This document shows positions 51,767 to 60,917 of a stretch of 64,000 bases of DNA, one piece after another. The stretch lies in the NCBI GenBank assembly GCA_037178625.1, contig CM074127.1, forward strand, positions 3,782,001 to 3,846,000, given 5' to 3'. The notes under the pieces are model-generated. The model was given only the letters and a program-made list of their open reading frames with translations, made no database searches and was not told the origin of the DNA. This DNA comes from Skeletonema tropicum (lineage: Eukaryota > Bacillariophyta > Thalassiosirophyceae > Thalassiosirales > Thalassiosiraceae). Both the position numbers and the translations under genes were made by a program. Position 1 is the first letter of the stretch. Each line of letters begins with the position of its first letter.

Positions 51767-52177
51767 GGCGCTGATGGAAACAACTCTCTACTCTTCACTA
51801 GGGTGTAAGTGGCGCCGCTTGGAGCATTAAAAGAGCGAGACCTATATGATGTGGAAAGTGTAACAAGAAGCAAGATGATGCGAGGAAACAAAAAAGTGAG
51901 AGCGCTTTTTTTTTTTTTTAGATAAATAAGTGATTAGTTTAGGATGGTATTCAGGAGCTGTTACTGGGCAAGCTGGATCTGAACTTGCCCATTTTCTTAT
52001 TTTTTTGCTGGTTGAGCTTGTTGCTTGGGCCTGCGGCTTGGCCACGCAACCCCGATAATGGGATCTTAATAAGTAGCCATCAGCATTTCAGCATCCATCC
52101 ACTCACTAAAATCTTTACTCACTCCTCCTACAACCTACTTACATTCGCTATCCATCAACTAACAACAGTCACCCACC
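51767..52177. promoter_or_regulatory. Divergent promoter region with poly-T tract
   Basis: A 411-bp gap between the PP2C (minus) and BCD1 (plus) starts. A run of about 15 T occurs near 51905-51919, and a ctcactcctcctacaacc leader-like stretch precedes BCD1. Confidence 0.4.
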
Positions 52178-53284
52178 ATGGCGCAAAAGAAAGCCACCTC
52201 TCTCCTTCCTTGCCAGGTATGCAACAAGGAGATTGCCATCTACTGCTGCCCACGATGTAACATGCGGACATGCTCTCTAGAATGTTGTCGAAAGCACAAA
52301 ACGAAAGACGAAGGCAGTGGAGAGTTAGTCTGCAACGGACAACGCGATCGCACCAACTTTTGCTCTCTGAAGGGATTTACCGATGCACAATTAGCATCAG
52401 ATTATCACTTTTTAGAAGATGTAATGAGCACGTCAACAAGCTCGAAGAGGCTGTATCAGAGTATAGTCTCAGGTGATTCGACAAAAGTGATGCCCGATAC
52501 AAAACGTGTCAAGGCAAAATCTTTCAATACAAAGCGCACTGCGATGGTGGAAATAGCTTCTATGACTTCTAGTGAGCCAGTACACCCACTCTTGCAAGCA
52601 ACGAAAGGGAAAACCACAATAGATATACTTGCTAGTGAAGTTCGTGAAGTTGATTTCGAAGATGATGCGAACGCAGGTAAACAAGATAGCTCTCAAAAGA
52701 GCAATGCAATCAACAGCTTATTAGGTAATAAGCAACAACGAAGCGCGCCCACAACAGGAAAAAAGAAAGAGGCTGTTGACCACTTAACACGACAGGCTGA
52801 GTTGGGCGGTATTTATTTATTAAGAATGCCTCAAGGAATGGGACGACGTGCATCAAACACCTCAAAATTTAGCAAGAAGAGTGGGATTACATGGAAGGTT
52901 GAGTTCAACTTTCATTATCCTTCAAATGCAGCAGGTCAAGAAACCAGTGAGGGTAAACTTCCAAAGTTTTTAAGGGTAGAAAGCGAGATGAATGAAAATT
53001 CAACTTGGCTAGAAGCTTTGGGCAAGCATTTAGATGTGCATCCAGGCAATTCAGCAATACGATCTCAACTGAAGATGTTTGCAAATGCACGACGAGAATC
53101 TTTAGTTTTGCTGATGAAGCGTTTACCTTGCTCGTCGGCAGCTCCGCAATATTTACAATTTGATTCAAAAGCAACATTGAAGGAGTCACTGAAAGCTAAA
53201 ACTATTATAGAGTTTCCAACAGTGGAGGTGATCTTTGAGGAGGACAAAGGCCGCTTCCCACTATTCATTGGTGTTGTGTCATGA
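52178..53284 (+). CDS. Box C/D snoRNP assembly factor BCD1/ZNHIT6-like
   Basis: Single exon, 368 residues. The N-terminus is a HIT-type zinc finger: LPCQVCNKEIAIYCCPRCNM, TCSLECCRKHK and ELVCNGQRDRTNF. Right after it GFTDAQLASDYHFLEDV matches the segment that follows the finger in BCD1/ZNHIT6. A low-complexity linker (~90-200) leads to a C-terminal region with IYLLRMPQGMGRRASNTS, TWKVEFNFHY and LDSTPT-free sequence ending FPLFIGVVS, also typical of the family. It acts in the nucleus/nucleolus in making C/D snoRNPs. It converges with the CIA30 gene (42 bp between stops). Confidence 0.88.
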   Translation: MAQKKATSLLPCQVCNKEIAIYCCPRCNMRTCSLECCRKHKTKDEGSGELVCNGQRDRTNFCSLKGFTDAQLASDYHFLEDVMSTSTSSKRLYQSIVSGDSTKVMPDTKRVKAKSFNTKRTAMVEIASMTSSEPVHPLLQATKGKTTIDILASEVREVDFEDDANAGKQDSSQKSNAINSLLGNKQQRSAPTTGKKKEAVDHLTRQAELGGIYLLRMPQGMGRRASNTSKFSKKSGITWKVEFNFHYPSNAAGQETSEGKLPKFLRVESEMNENSTWLEALGKHLDVHPGNSAIRSQLKMFANARRESLVLLMKRLPCSSAAPQYLQFDSKATLKESLKAKTIIEFPTVEVIFEEDKGRFPLFIGVVS

Positions 53285-53326
53285 ATAGATTCACTTAATA
53301 AGCGGTTTAAATTATTCAGCAATGAG

Positions 53327-54553
53327 CTATTCTCTCAATGAAGGCTTCACTTTCATCCCCATCGCTTTTTTCATTGCCCGAATAGTTGCACCAAGTAGTC
53401 GAATGGGGTACAAGAGAGCAATCTTGAGCGCGTTCTTCGTCACAGCTCTGAATGTGTCGACGGAAAGAATACCAGCTGTTTTCGCGAGAGATTTTAACAA
53501 GCCCATGCTGTCTCTCCGATATTTGATACCAAACATGATGGCTCGAGCTCTGCTGAGCTTGCGTTCTTCACGTAATATCCTCATTGCACTCCTCCTGCGA
53601 TTAGCTTGCTCAGAAAACAAAAGCTTTGCAATTGGCAGCAACAATCTCAGTGCAAGTGGACGCTTCTTTTCTGCATCCTCCTTTGATAACGTAGTTGGAA
53701 CAGAAGCGATCCCAGTTGATGCACTAACGTTTGATTTACCGCCATCATGGCTATTGTAAAATCCAATCCTTTTGATACGCAGATCAAAGTAACCAGGGCG
53801 GAAGTTCTCTAGTTCAGTTGTATTTACATTCATCACAAACTTCGATAGAGTCATTCCAATTTGATATATTCCGCCACTAACATCCAACGGTGGGCCATCT
53901 GGAATCATTCTGGGTCCTCTAACGAGTTGAAATTTATCAAATGGAACCATAACTCTAGCCCACACGTCAGTATCATTGTTGTCTTCAGTATTTTGTTTCT
54001 TTGCATTTTCGATTGCCTGCTTCAAATCAAACTGTGATTGATAAACCATCTCTCCACGAGATGAATCAGTCCTCACTGTTAGCTTCCAGATACGCCTCTC
54101 TGCCTCATCATCACTTGCTAAATTGCAATCCAGATAAACTCCGTCTTGACCAGTAGCATTCAATGGGGAATCTTTGAAAGGTAAAGTCCTCATGCCGCAA
54201 AAGCCGCCTCCATCAGTACGGCAGACGCCTGACCAACTTGCATAATCTTTATCAGGTACATCTCTGAGTGAGGAGAGGGAAATCCCGCCCATGATAGCGT
54301 CATCTATCCGTTCAAAGCTAGCTGCCGATTGTTGCTTGGTTGTAATGTCATCAAGTGTGAAATCAAATACGGGTTTGAACTGATTGTTTGATTGGTCTTC
54401 CAGTGCGTCGTTTACAGAATAAGTCATTTCAGCTGGGCTAGTAGAATGGAGTGGTGCAAGCCGAGTAGTAGGGCAACCGGTGATTGAAAAGGCTCCACAT
54501 TTTGCAGCTAAAGATAGAACAAAGCAAGCATATGCTTTGGTAATTACCGTCAT
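53327..54553 (-). CDS. Plastid-targeted CIA30/NDUFAF1-domain protein
   Basis: Single exon, 408 residues from the ATG at 54553; the frame upstream has no ATG. The signal peptide (TVITKAYACFVLSLAAKCGA) is followed by FSITG, an A-F plastid-targeting junction. The CIA30 beta-sandwich spans ~75-270: FDDAIMGGISLSSL-like DDAIMGGISLSSLRDVPD, ASWSGVCRTDGGGFCGMRT, WARVMVPFDKFQLVRGPRM, GGIYQIGMTLSKF and FDLRIKRIGFY. The C-terminal ~110 residues are basic and amphipathic and not part of the domain. Mitochondrial CIA30 helps assemble complex I; plastid relatives exist in algae and plants. The function here is inferred to be assembly of a thylakoid complex. Confidence 0.85.
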   Translation of the reverse strand: MTVITKAYACFVLSLAAKCGAFSITGCPTTRLAPLHSTSPAEMTYSVNDALEDQSNNQFKPVFDFTLDDITTKQQSAASFERIDDAIMGGISLSSLRDVPDKDYASWSGVCRTDGGGFCGMRTLPFKDSPLNATGQDGVYLDCNLASDDEAERRIWKLTVRTDSSRGEMVYQSQFDLKQAIENAKKQNTEDNNDTDVWARVMVPFDKFQLVRGPRMIPDGPPLDVSGGIYQIGMTLSKFVMNVNTTELENFRPGYFDLRIKRIGFYNSHDGGKSNVSASTGIASVPTTLSKEDAEKKRPLALRLLLPIAKLLFSEQANRRRSAMRILREERKLSRARAIMFGIKYRRDSMGLLKSLAKTAGILSVDTFRAVTKNALKIALLYPIRLLGATIRAMKKAMGMKVKPSLRE

Positions 54554-55056
54554 GTTGGATGTTGATCGTATTACTAACAAGGCCAGAACTTATGAAGACA
54601 ACACTGTGGACAACACTGCATGGCTTGGTGCTTGCTTGGTTGGTGTTGTTTGGTAGCTAGCTTGCTTTATGGGCTACAACATAATATGTACGGCTTTTGG
54701 GCGTCGTTCTTTGCTGGTGATGGGTGCTGGCTCATCGCCTCCGTCCGCTCCATCCTCCCGCGGCGCTGGTGCTGTGACGTCAGGGGTCAGGGCGGATGAT
54801 AGAGAGATAGTTTTCTTATTTGTAAGAAAGATAAAGAGGGCTGTACTGAATTGAATTTTTTAATCGGATCTCTAAAAATCGTTGCACCTCGGCTTATGTA
54901 GCTCGCTCCACAAACATGAGTCTCACGAACACAAAACCCACCCAAACTTGCATTGTGCCCAACTCTCAAGCCACGAACCCATCCAACAAACCTGAGAGGC
55001 ACTGTGGCTGGACAAACTTATCTCCTCGCGCGCTCTGAAAACGCATCGTACTCAGT
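54554..55056. promoter_or_regulatory. Divergent region, 503 bp
   Basis: Lies between the starts of the CIA30 gene (minus) and the degenerate DEAD-box gene (plus). I looked for the missing helicase domain 1 here and found no coding trace. Confidence 0.45.
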
Positions 55057-56748
55057 ATGGATCCAGAAGACACGCAATCGGAATATCCCGGACCCCGGAG
55101 CCAATGCTCCAAGAGCACTGTAAAAGACACTCAATCCGAACCTCCGGGCATTTCTTACAAGAAGGTTGACAAAAAAATTAAGCGCAAAGTCAGCAGCGGC
55201 AAATCTGTAAAGTCTTTAGTCTCCTCTGTGGCGGAGTCATCCATCTCGGTCAGTGAGGATTCGAGGTCGGTTGTATCTACTGTATCAAATGCTTCCAAGC
55301 TCGATGCGAAGCTGCAGTCATCTACCCGCTCAATAAATAATGCTGCACCCACCCGAGCCAGTGCATCACGCGCTGGTACCACCGCTTCATCTACGAAAAA
55401 GAAGGATCCCTCTTTGGCCGGCAGTAGTCGATCTGTCAAGAGTAAATCATCGTCAAAAATCGCATCTTCTTCATCTTCCAGCAACAACAAATTGGCACTT
55501 GTGCCTAAATCCAAAGTCAATGATCCACCGACCAGGTGCGATTCCCAATCTACTGCTAATCTCAGTACTATTGACTCGGCATCCGGAAATGAATCGGAGT
55601 TTGATCTAAATTCGGGTGAAAATGATGTTGATGATGATGATCGATCGGGGAACAGTTACACGAGAGCAAGTGAGTTAGCGTATGCAGTGGAGCGAGCGTT
55701 GGTGGAACGAAGAGAAAGTATGAATAATTCAAAAAATGATAATCAGTTGGTCCATTATGGTGGTGGGAATGACCGCGATGATGAGGGAGGGGCACTAGTT
55801 TCTGGCAAGGAAAGATATCTTGCCTCAGCTGTAGACAATGTGGGCGCAATGGTACCTAGAGACAGTGACACCTATGAAGCTTACGACCATACCTTTGTCA
55901 CTTGTCCCGAGCATTTGAGGTTCCGCTTCCTCTACACATTTTTGAAGAAAAATCTTCACAAAAAAGTGATGATCTTCTTCTCGACATCCACCTCTGCGAG
56001 ATTCCATGCGGAGCTTTTAAAGCGCTTGCGTGTATCTGTACTCACAATGCACAGTCGGCAACGTCGGGAGAAATTCATCAACACATTCTTCAACTTCGCT
56101 GACATGGAAGATGCTATCTTATGTACAACTGACGCTGCAGGAAGGGACCTTGATATTCCCCCAAGTGTCGATTATGTAATTCAGTTTGAGCCGCCTGATG
56201 ATCCGTCTGAGTACATTCTTCGTATAGCAAGGATTTCTTGTGATTCTGATAGAATTGGGCGGTCTATCTTATTCCTACATCCTGGGGAGAAAGGATTTCT
56301 TAAGTACTACAACTCGGCGGATATAACAGTAAGTGAATTTGAGTTGCCAAAGTTGGCAGAGAATCAACTTCAAATTGAAGGTCAAATCAATGAGAGTGAA
56401 CGGATGATGCAGTTTGCGAAGGATGCATATGGATCTTATCTCATATCATATGCGAGCCATGGATTTAGGGATGTTTACAACGTCCATGACTTAAAAAAGG
56501 GTGATGTGGCGACATCATTCGGTTTGGTTGATGTACCTACTGGTGAATTTGATGGAGAAGAAGAAAGCACATTTGCGGGTAGTCGCGTTGCTAGGATAAA
56601 GAAACCAATTTGGGAGGTAACAAAGAAGCCCAAAAACAAATCATGGATGACAGGTGAGAAGTCATGGCCTCACGCGCAAATCAAGCTTCATCCTAAATTC
56701 CAAGAGGGGCATAAGTATGAAGATTTGCCAGACGAAACTATTGATTAG
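55057..56748 (+). CDS. DEAD-box (HAS1/DDX18-like) relative lacking the ATP-binding RecA1 domain
   Basis: Single exon, 563 residues. Residues 1-~285 are Ser/Lys-rich then acidic low-complexity; no Q motif, Walker A, DEAD or SAT motif is present. From ~287 a helicase C-terminal domain begins: KKVMIFFSTSTSARFHAELL, LTMHSRQRREKFINTFF (Ib/IV region), CTTDAAGRDLDIPPSVDYVI (motif V, usually TDVAARGLDIP) and DPSEYILRIARIS in place of motif VI (HRxGRxxR), so the motif VI His and most Arg are gone. The tail DAYGSYLISYASHGFRDVYN and GDVATSFGL matches the HAS1/DDX18 C-terminus. Unlikely to hydrolyse ATP alone. Intact over 563 codons, so a pseudoenzyme rather than a decayed gene is favoured. Confidence 0.82.
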   Translation: MDPEDTQSEYPGPRSQCSKSTVKDTQSEPPGISYKKVDKKIKRKVSSGKSVKSLVSSVAESSISVSEDSRSVVSTVSNASKLDAKLQSSTRSINNAAPTRASASRAGTTASSTKKKDPSLAGSSRSVKSKSSSKIASSSSSSNNKLALVPKSKVNDPPTRCDSQSTANLSTIDSASGNESEFDLNSGENDVDDDDRSGNSYTRASELAYAVERALVERRESMNNSKNDNQLVHYGGGNDRDDEGGALVSGKERYLASAVDNVGAMVPRDSDTYEAYDHTFVTCPEHLRFRFLYTFLKKNLHKKVMIFFSTSTSARFHAELLKRLRVSVLTMHSRQRREKFINTFFNFADMEDAILCTTDAAGRDLDIPPSVDYVIQFEPPDDPSEYILRIARISCDSDRIGRSILFLHPGEKGFLKYYNSADITVSEFELPKLAENQLQIEGQINESERMMQFAKDAYGSYLISYASHGFRDVYNVHDLKKGDVATSFGLVDVPTGEFDGEEESTFAGSRVARIKKPIWEVTKKPKNKSWMTGEKSWPHAQIKLHPKFQEGHKYEDLPDETID

Positions 56749-57106
56749 GAACATGATTTTTTACACCAATAACTCCTTCCTTTTAATCAAAGGCAAATGA
56801 TGAGGAAAGTGTTCAAGGCGTGAGAACCATAAAAATGTAACATAAAATTAAATAATGAATAGTGATAATGAAAACATGAACAAGGAATGAGAATTCACTC
56901 TTCAAATATACTTCTAATTAAATATGATTGTAACAAGCTGAAAAGAACATGAGACCACATGCACATGCTCCAAACAATCTATACAACCAAGTCAAAGCAC
57001 CTACAAATTAGAAGCCCATTATACTTCCTAACAATACCAATTGAAAACAGAATATTACATTCAGATAGCATTTATACTTGATACAGAAAGAAACATACTC
57101 TACAAG
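56749..57106. other. AT-rich intergenic before array 2
   Basis: A 358-bp AT-rich stretch, rich in aat/aac, with nothing recognised. Confidence 0.45.
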
Positions 57107-59350
57107 CTCATTTGTACTGAACAGACGACTGATGTGAGAGGTCCAGTATGGGCTGGCCAGCAGCACCACATTCTACCAAATCGTATCTATCGCCGTCAGT
57201 ATGGGCATGAGCCGCTGCTGGTGGCTTATTAAACTCGTCGTTGATAGTTAACAAGCATATTTGTACTGCTCAGACGACTAGCGTCCGTAGAAGCGATGCT
57301 ACAACCTCGTAGCTGATGTGAGAGGTCCAGTGGGGGCTGGCCAGCAGCACCACATTCGTATCTATCGCCGTCAGTATGGGCATGAGCCGCTTCTAATGGC
57401 CCATTCTAGTCGTCGTTGATACTTCAAAAGCAATTTGTACTGCTCAGACGACTAGCGTCCTTAGAAGCGATGCTACAACCTCGTAGCTGATGTGTGAGGT
57501 CCAGTGTGGGCTGGCCGGCAGCACCACATTCTACCAAATCGTATCTATCGCTGTCAGTATGGGCATGAGCCGCTGCTGGTGACCCATTCTAGTCGTTATT
57601 GATACTTAACAAGCTCATTTGTACTGCTCAGACGACTAACGTCCGTAGAAGCGATGCTACAACCTCGTAGCTAGATGTGTGAGGTCCAGTGTGGGCTGGC
57701 CGGCAGCACCACATTCTACCAAATCGTAGCTATCGCCGTCAGTATGGGCATGAGCCGCTGCTCGTGACTATTTACAGTCGTTGTTGATACTTAACAAGCT
57801 CATTTGTACTGCTCAGACGACTAGCGTCCTTAGAAGCGATGCTACAACCTCGTAGCTGATGTGTGAGGTCCAGTGTGGGCTGGCCGGCAGCACCACATTC
57901 TACCAAATCGTATCTATCGCTGTCAGTATGGGCATGAGCCGCTGCTAGGTGACCCATTCTAGTCGTTGTTGATACTTAACAAGCTCATTTGTACTGCTCA
58001 GACGACTAGCGTCCTTAGAAGCGATGCTACAACCTCGTAGCTGATGTGTGAGGTCCAGTGTGGGCTGGCCGGCAGCACCACATTCTACCAAATCGTATCT
58101 ATCGCTGTCAGTATGGGCATGAGCCGCTGCTGGTGACCCATTCTAGTCGTTGTTGATACTTAACAAGCTCATTTGTACTGCTCAGACGACTAGCGTCCTT
58201 AGAAGCGATGCTACAACCTCGTAGCTGATGTGTGAGGTCCAGTGTGGGCTGGCCGGCAGCACCACATTCTACCAAATCGTATCTATCGCCGTCAGTATGG
58301 GCATGAGCCGCTGCTGGTGACCCATTCTAGTCGTTGTTGATACTTAACAAGCTCATTTGTACTGCTCAGACGACTAGCGTCCTTAGAAGCGATGCTACAA
58401 CCTCGTAGCTGATGTGTGAGGTCCAGTGTGGGCTGGCCGGCAGCACCACATTCTACCAAATCGTATCTATCGCCGTCAGTATGGGCATGAGCCGCTGCTG
58501 GTGACCCATTCTAGTCGTTGTTGATACTTAACAAGCTCATTTGTACTGCTCAGACGACTAGCGTCCTTAGAAGCGATGCTACAACCTCGTAGCTGATGTG
58601 TGAGGTCCAGTGTGGGCTGGCCGGCAGCACCACATTCTACCAAATCGTATCTATCGCCGTCAGTATGGGCATGAGCCGCTGCTGGTGACCCATTCTAGTC
58701 GTTGTTGATAGTTAAAAAGCTCATTTGTACTGCTCAGACGACTAGCGTCCTTAGAAGCGATGCTACAACCTCGTAGCTGATGTGTGAGGTCCAGTGTGGG
58801 CTGGCCGGCAGCACCACATTCTACCAAATCGTATCTATCGCTGTCAGTATGGGCATGAGCCGCTGCTCGTGACCCATTCTAGTCGTTGTTGATACTTAAC
58901 AAGCTCATTTGTACTGCTCAGACGACTAGCGTCCTTAGAAGCGATGCTACAACCTCGTAGCTGATGTGAGAGGTCCAGTGTGGGCTGGCCGGCAGCACCA
59001 CATTCTACCAAATCGTATCTATCGCCGTCAGTATGGGCATGAGCCGCTGCTGGTGGCCCATTCTAGTCGTTGTTGATAGTTAAAAAGCTCATTTGTACTG
59101 CTCAGACGACTAGCGTCCGTAGAAGCGATGCTACAGCCTCGATCGTCGTCAATACGCGCATGAGCCACTTCTAGAGTGGCTCACTATACGCGGTAGTGAT
59201 ACTAAACTTGTACATTTGTACTGCTCAGATCTTTTCGCGTCCGTAGATGCGATGCCAGAGTTTCGTAGCTGATATGAAAGGTCCAGTATGGCTGTCAAGC
59301 AGGACCACATGCTGCCAAATCGTATCAATCGTCGTCTATGTGCCGATTTG
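57107..59350. repeat. Satellite array 2, ~184-bp unit, 11 copies plus decayed end
   Basis: Same satellite and same orientation as 1-2213. The block gctgatgtg(t/a)gaggtccag recurs at about 57127, 57312, 57486, 57670, 57855, 58040, 58224, 58408, 58592, 58776 and 58960: spacing 184-185 bp, with one 174-bp unit that lacks ctaccaaat-type bases. All units are of the B kind (agctcatttgtactgctcagacgactagcgtc). Inner copies differ by only a few bases, showing recent homogenisation. The palindrome gctggccagc of array 1 is changed to gctggccggc in most copies. Copies become divergent and partly deleted from 59136 to about 59350. Confidence 0.95.
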
Positions 59351-60917
59351 TACCTGTGTCGGACCGGGTTGTCCATTTTTTTGCTTCGGTTTTTCTCAGT
59401 TTTGCTTTTTGCTTGCTCTCGCTCAGTGCATGCAGAGTTACCATCCACACTGCTTAACATGATACGCTTGTACTCGGAGTATTTGCAACTATTTTTGCAA
59501 CCGTGTAATCACATACATGGTCACATAGTAGTCACACATGTCAGATCACGTGAAAGATGCGATTTTTCTTTATGACAAAGACATAGACACAAGACATGCC
59601 TACCATGACATGCGCTTCATTTGCCCTTGGGTCGTCGTTCAGCCACCGCCATTGGCCATGAAATGGTATTGCATATTGTGAGCTTCCGTCAGAGCCGTCG
59701 ATCGTCGTCATTAGCGTTATAGAATCACTGAGAGCATCATTGAAAAAGAGGCACGCGTGTGCTTGCAGCATTATGTTTGTTTCTCACAGCAAATCAATCC
59801 AAACCGGAGGGAAGATCACATCTACGACAACAGCAGCGGCAGTTTTCAACAATTGAGTGGACGTGAGATGTTGTTTGAAATGTTATCGTGGCTATCTCTG
59901 AGTGTGCTCAGACGAGTGGTCGTCAATGATGTTGTCGTCTAAGAGGGTGATGTGCGTTGCGCTTATCCCTGACATCCTATCATATGGCAAAATGCTTTTC
60001 TATGATAAGTCGTACACACGTTCCGTCAATAATTAGTTGTTATTCAATGTTATGTTATTTGCAGTGTCTCGGAAAGATCTAATATATCCTATTACCCAAT
60101 GCCATGAACATGTTTGCATTATGTGTGTTGAATTAGCTTTTCAAGTCAATTTTCATCTTGCTTCTGTTGCCAACTGACTCATCGATCAGTACGCTATACC
60201 CATGCAAGTAGTGAGTGCGCCATCATTGTACCCCGTGCATAATCCTCTATTATACTCGTTTTTTATCACACCAAACGTGATATTTGTGTCGGCACACACA
60301 ATATGTCAGCCGCTGATGTATGGTATGGACGATACGTCTCTCTACTAGATGATCGATATATCGTTCGACATCAGCCATAACATTCGATTCAGCTGCCTTA
60401 TGGGAACGCCATACAATGTATTCTGCTATCGCACGGTCGTATAGATGATGGTGTGTTGATCTAGCTGGGCTAGAGTGTACTTATGGTGATCGGCGCCTGC
60501 CGGAGCGATGGAAAAGAAGTGTGACCAATGACCGCTCTGCGCTGTCACACTGCGTTTACTTTGGGTTGCAAAAGTTGCAAAAAGCATGCTCTTTTGCAAG
60601 GATTTTTGCAACTTCGGTTGCAAAATGACCATAAAATACCACAATTAAGACCGACATACCACGCTCCTGACCGTGATATATTTTTATTGTATAATCACGC
60701 TACGAATTCCTCTGTAACTTTTGCTACTTGGGTTGCAAATCCGGGTTAATACGTGGAATTGTGGTGACAGTGTTATCATTGGGTGCGGTGAGCAGTGCCA
60801 GCTTCTCTGCATCAACATCATTTTTTTTTGATCTGAGTAATCGATACAAAAATCAAAGCATGTCGATCTAAGAATATTCGATAGCACTTCAGCTTGGCTT
60901 TGCTATTCACTGCGAAG
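59351..60917. other. Intergenic, 1.57 kb, no gene recognised
   Basis: Open frames here (up to ~95 codons) lack any domain or start context. A cluster of TTGCAA palindromes lies at 60563-60740 (listed separately). A gtcagccgctgatgt / acatcagc inverted pair lies near 60305-60376. No tRNA seen by eye. Confidence 0.5.
60563..60626. repeat. TTGCAA-rich palindromic cluster
   Basis: Within 64 bp the motif TTGCAA (or TTTGCAA) occurs five times in both senses. The centre, TTGCAAAAAGCATGC followed by TCTTTTGCAA, is a near-perfect inverted repeat, flanked by outer TTGCAA copies. A further gggttgcaaatccggg lies at 60730-60745. It could form a cruciform, be a dimer-binding site cluster, or be the remains of a small MITE. 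It lies about 300 bp before the F-box gene. Confidence 0.6.

Noticed and set aside
57107..59350. Claim that the satellite is the centromere
   Set aside because: Array size is small and no chromatin evidence is available; unit length alone is not enough.
59541..59771. 76-codon minus-strand frame after array 2
   Set aside because: No start context and no recognisable domain; it lies in a region without other coding signal.
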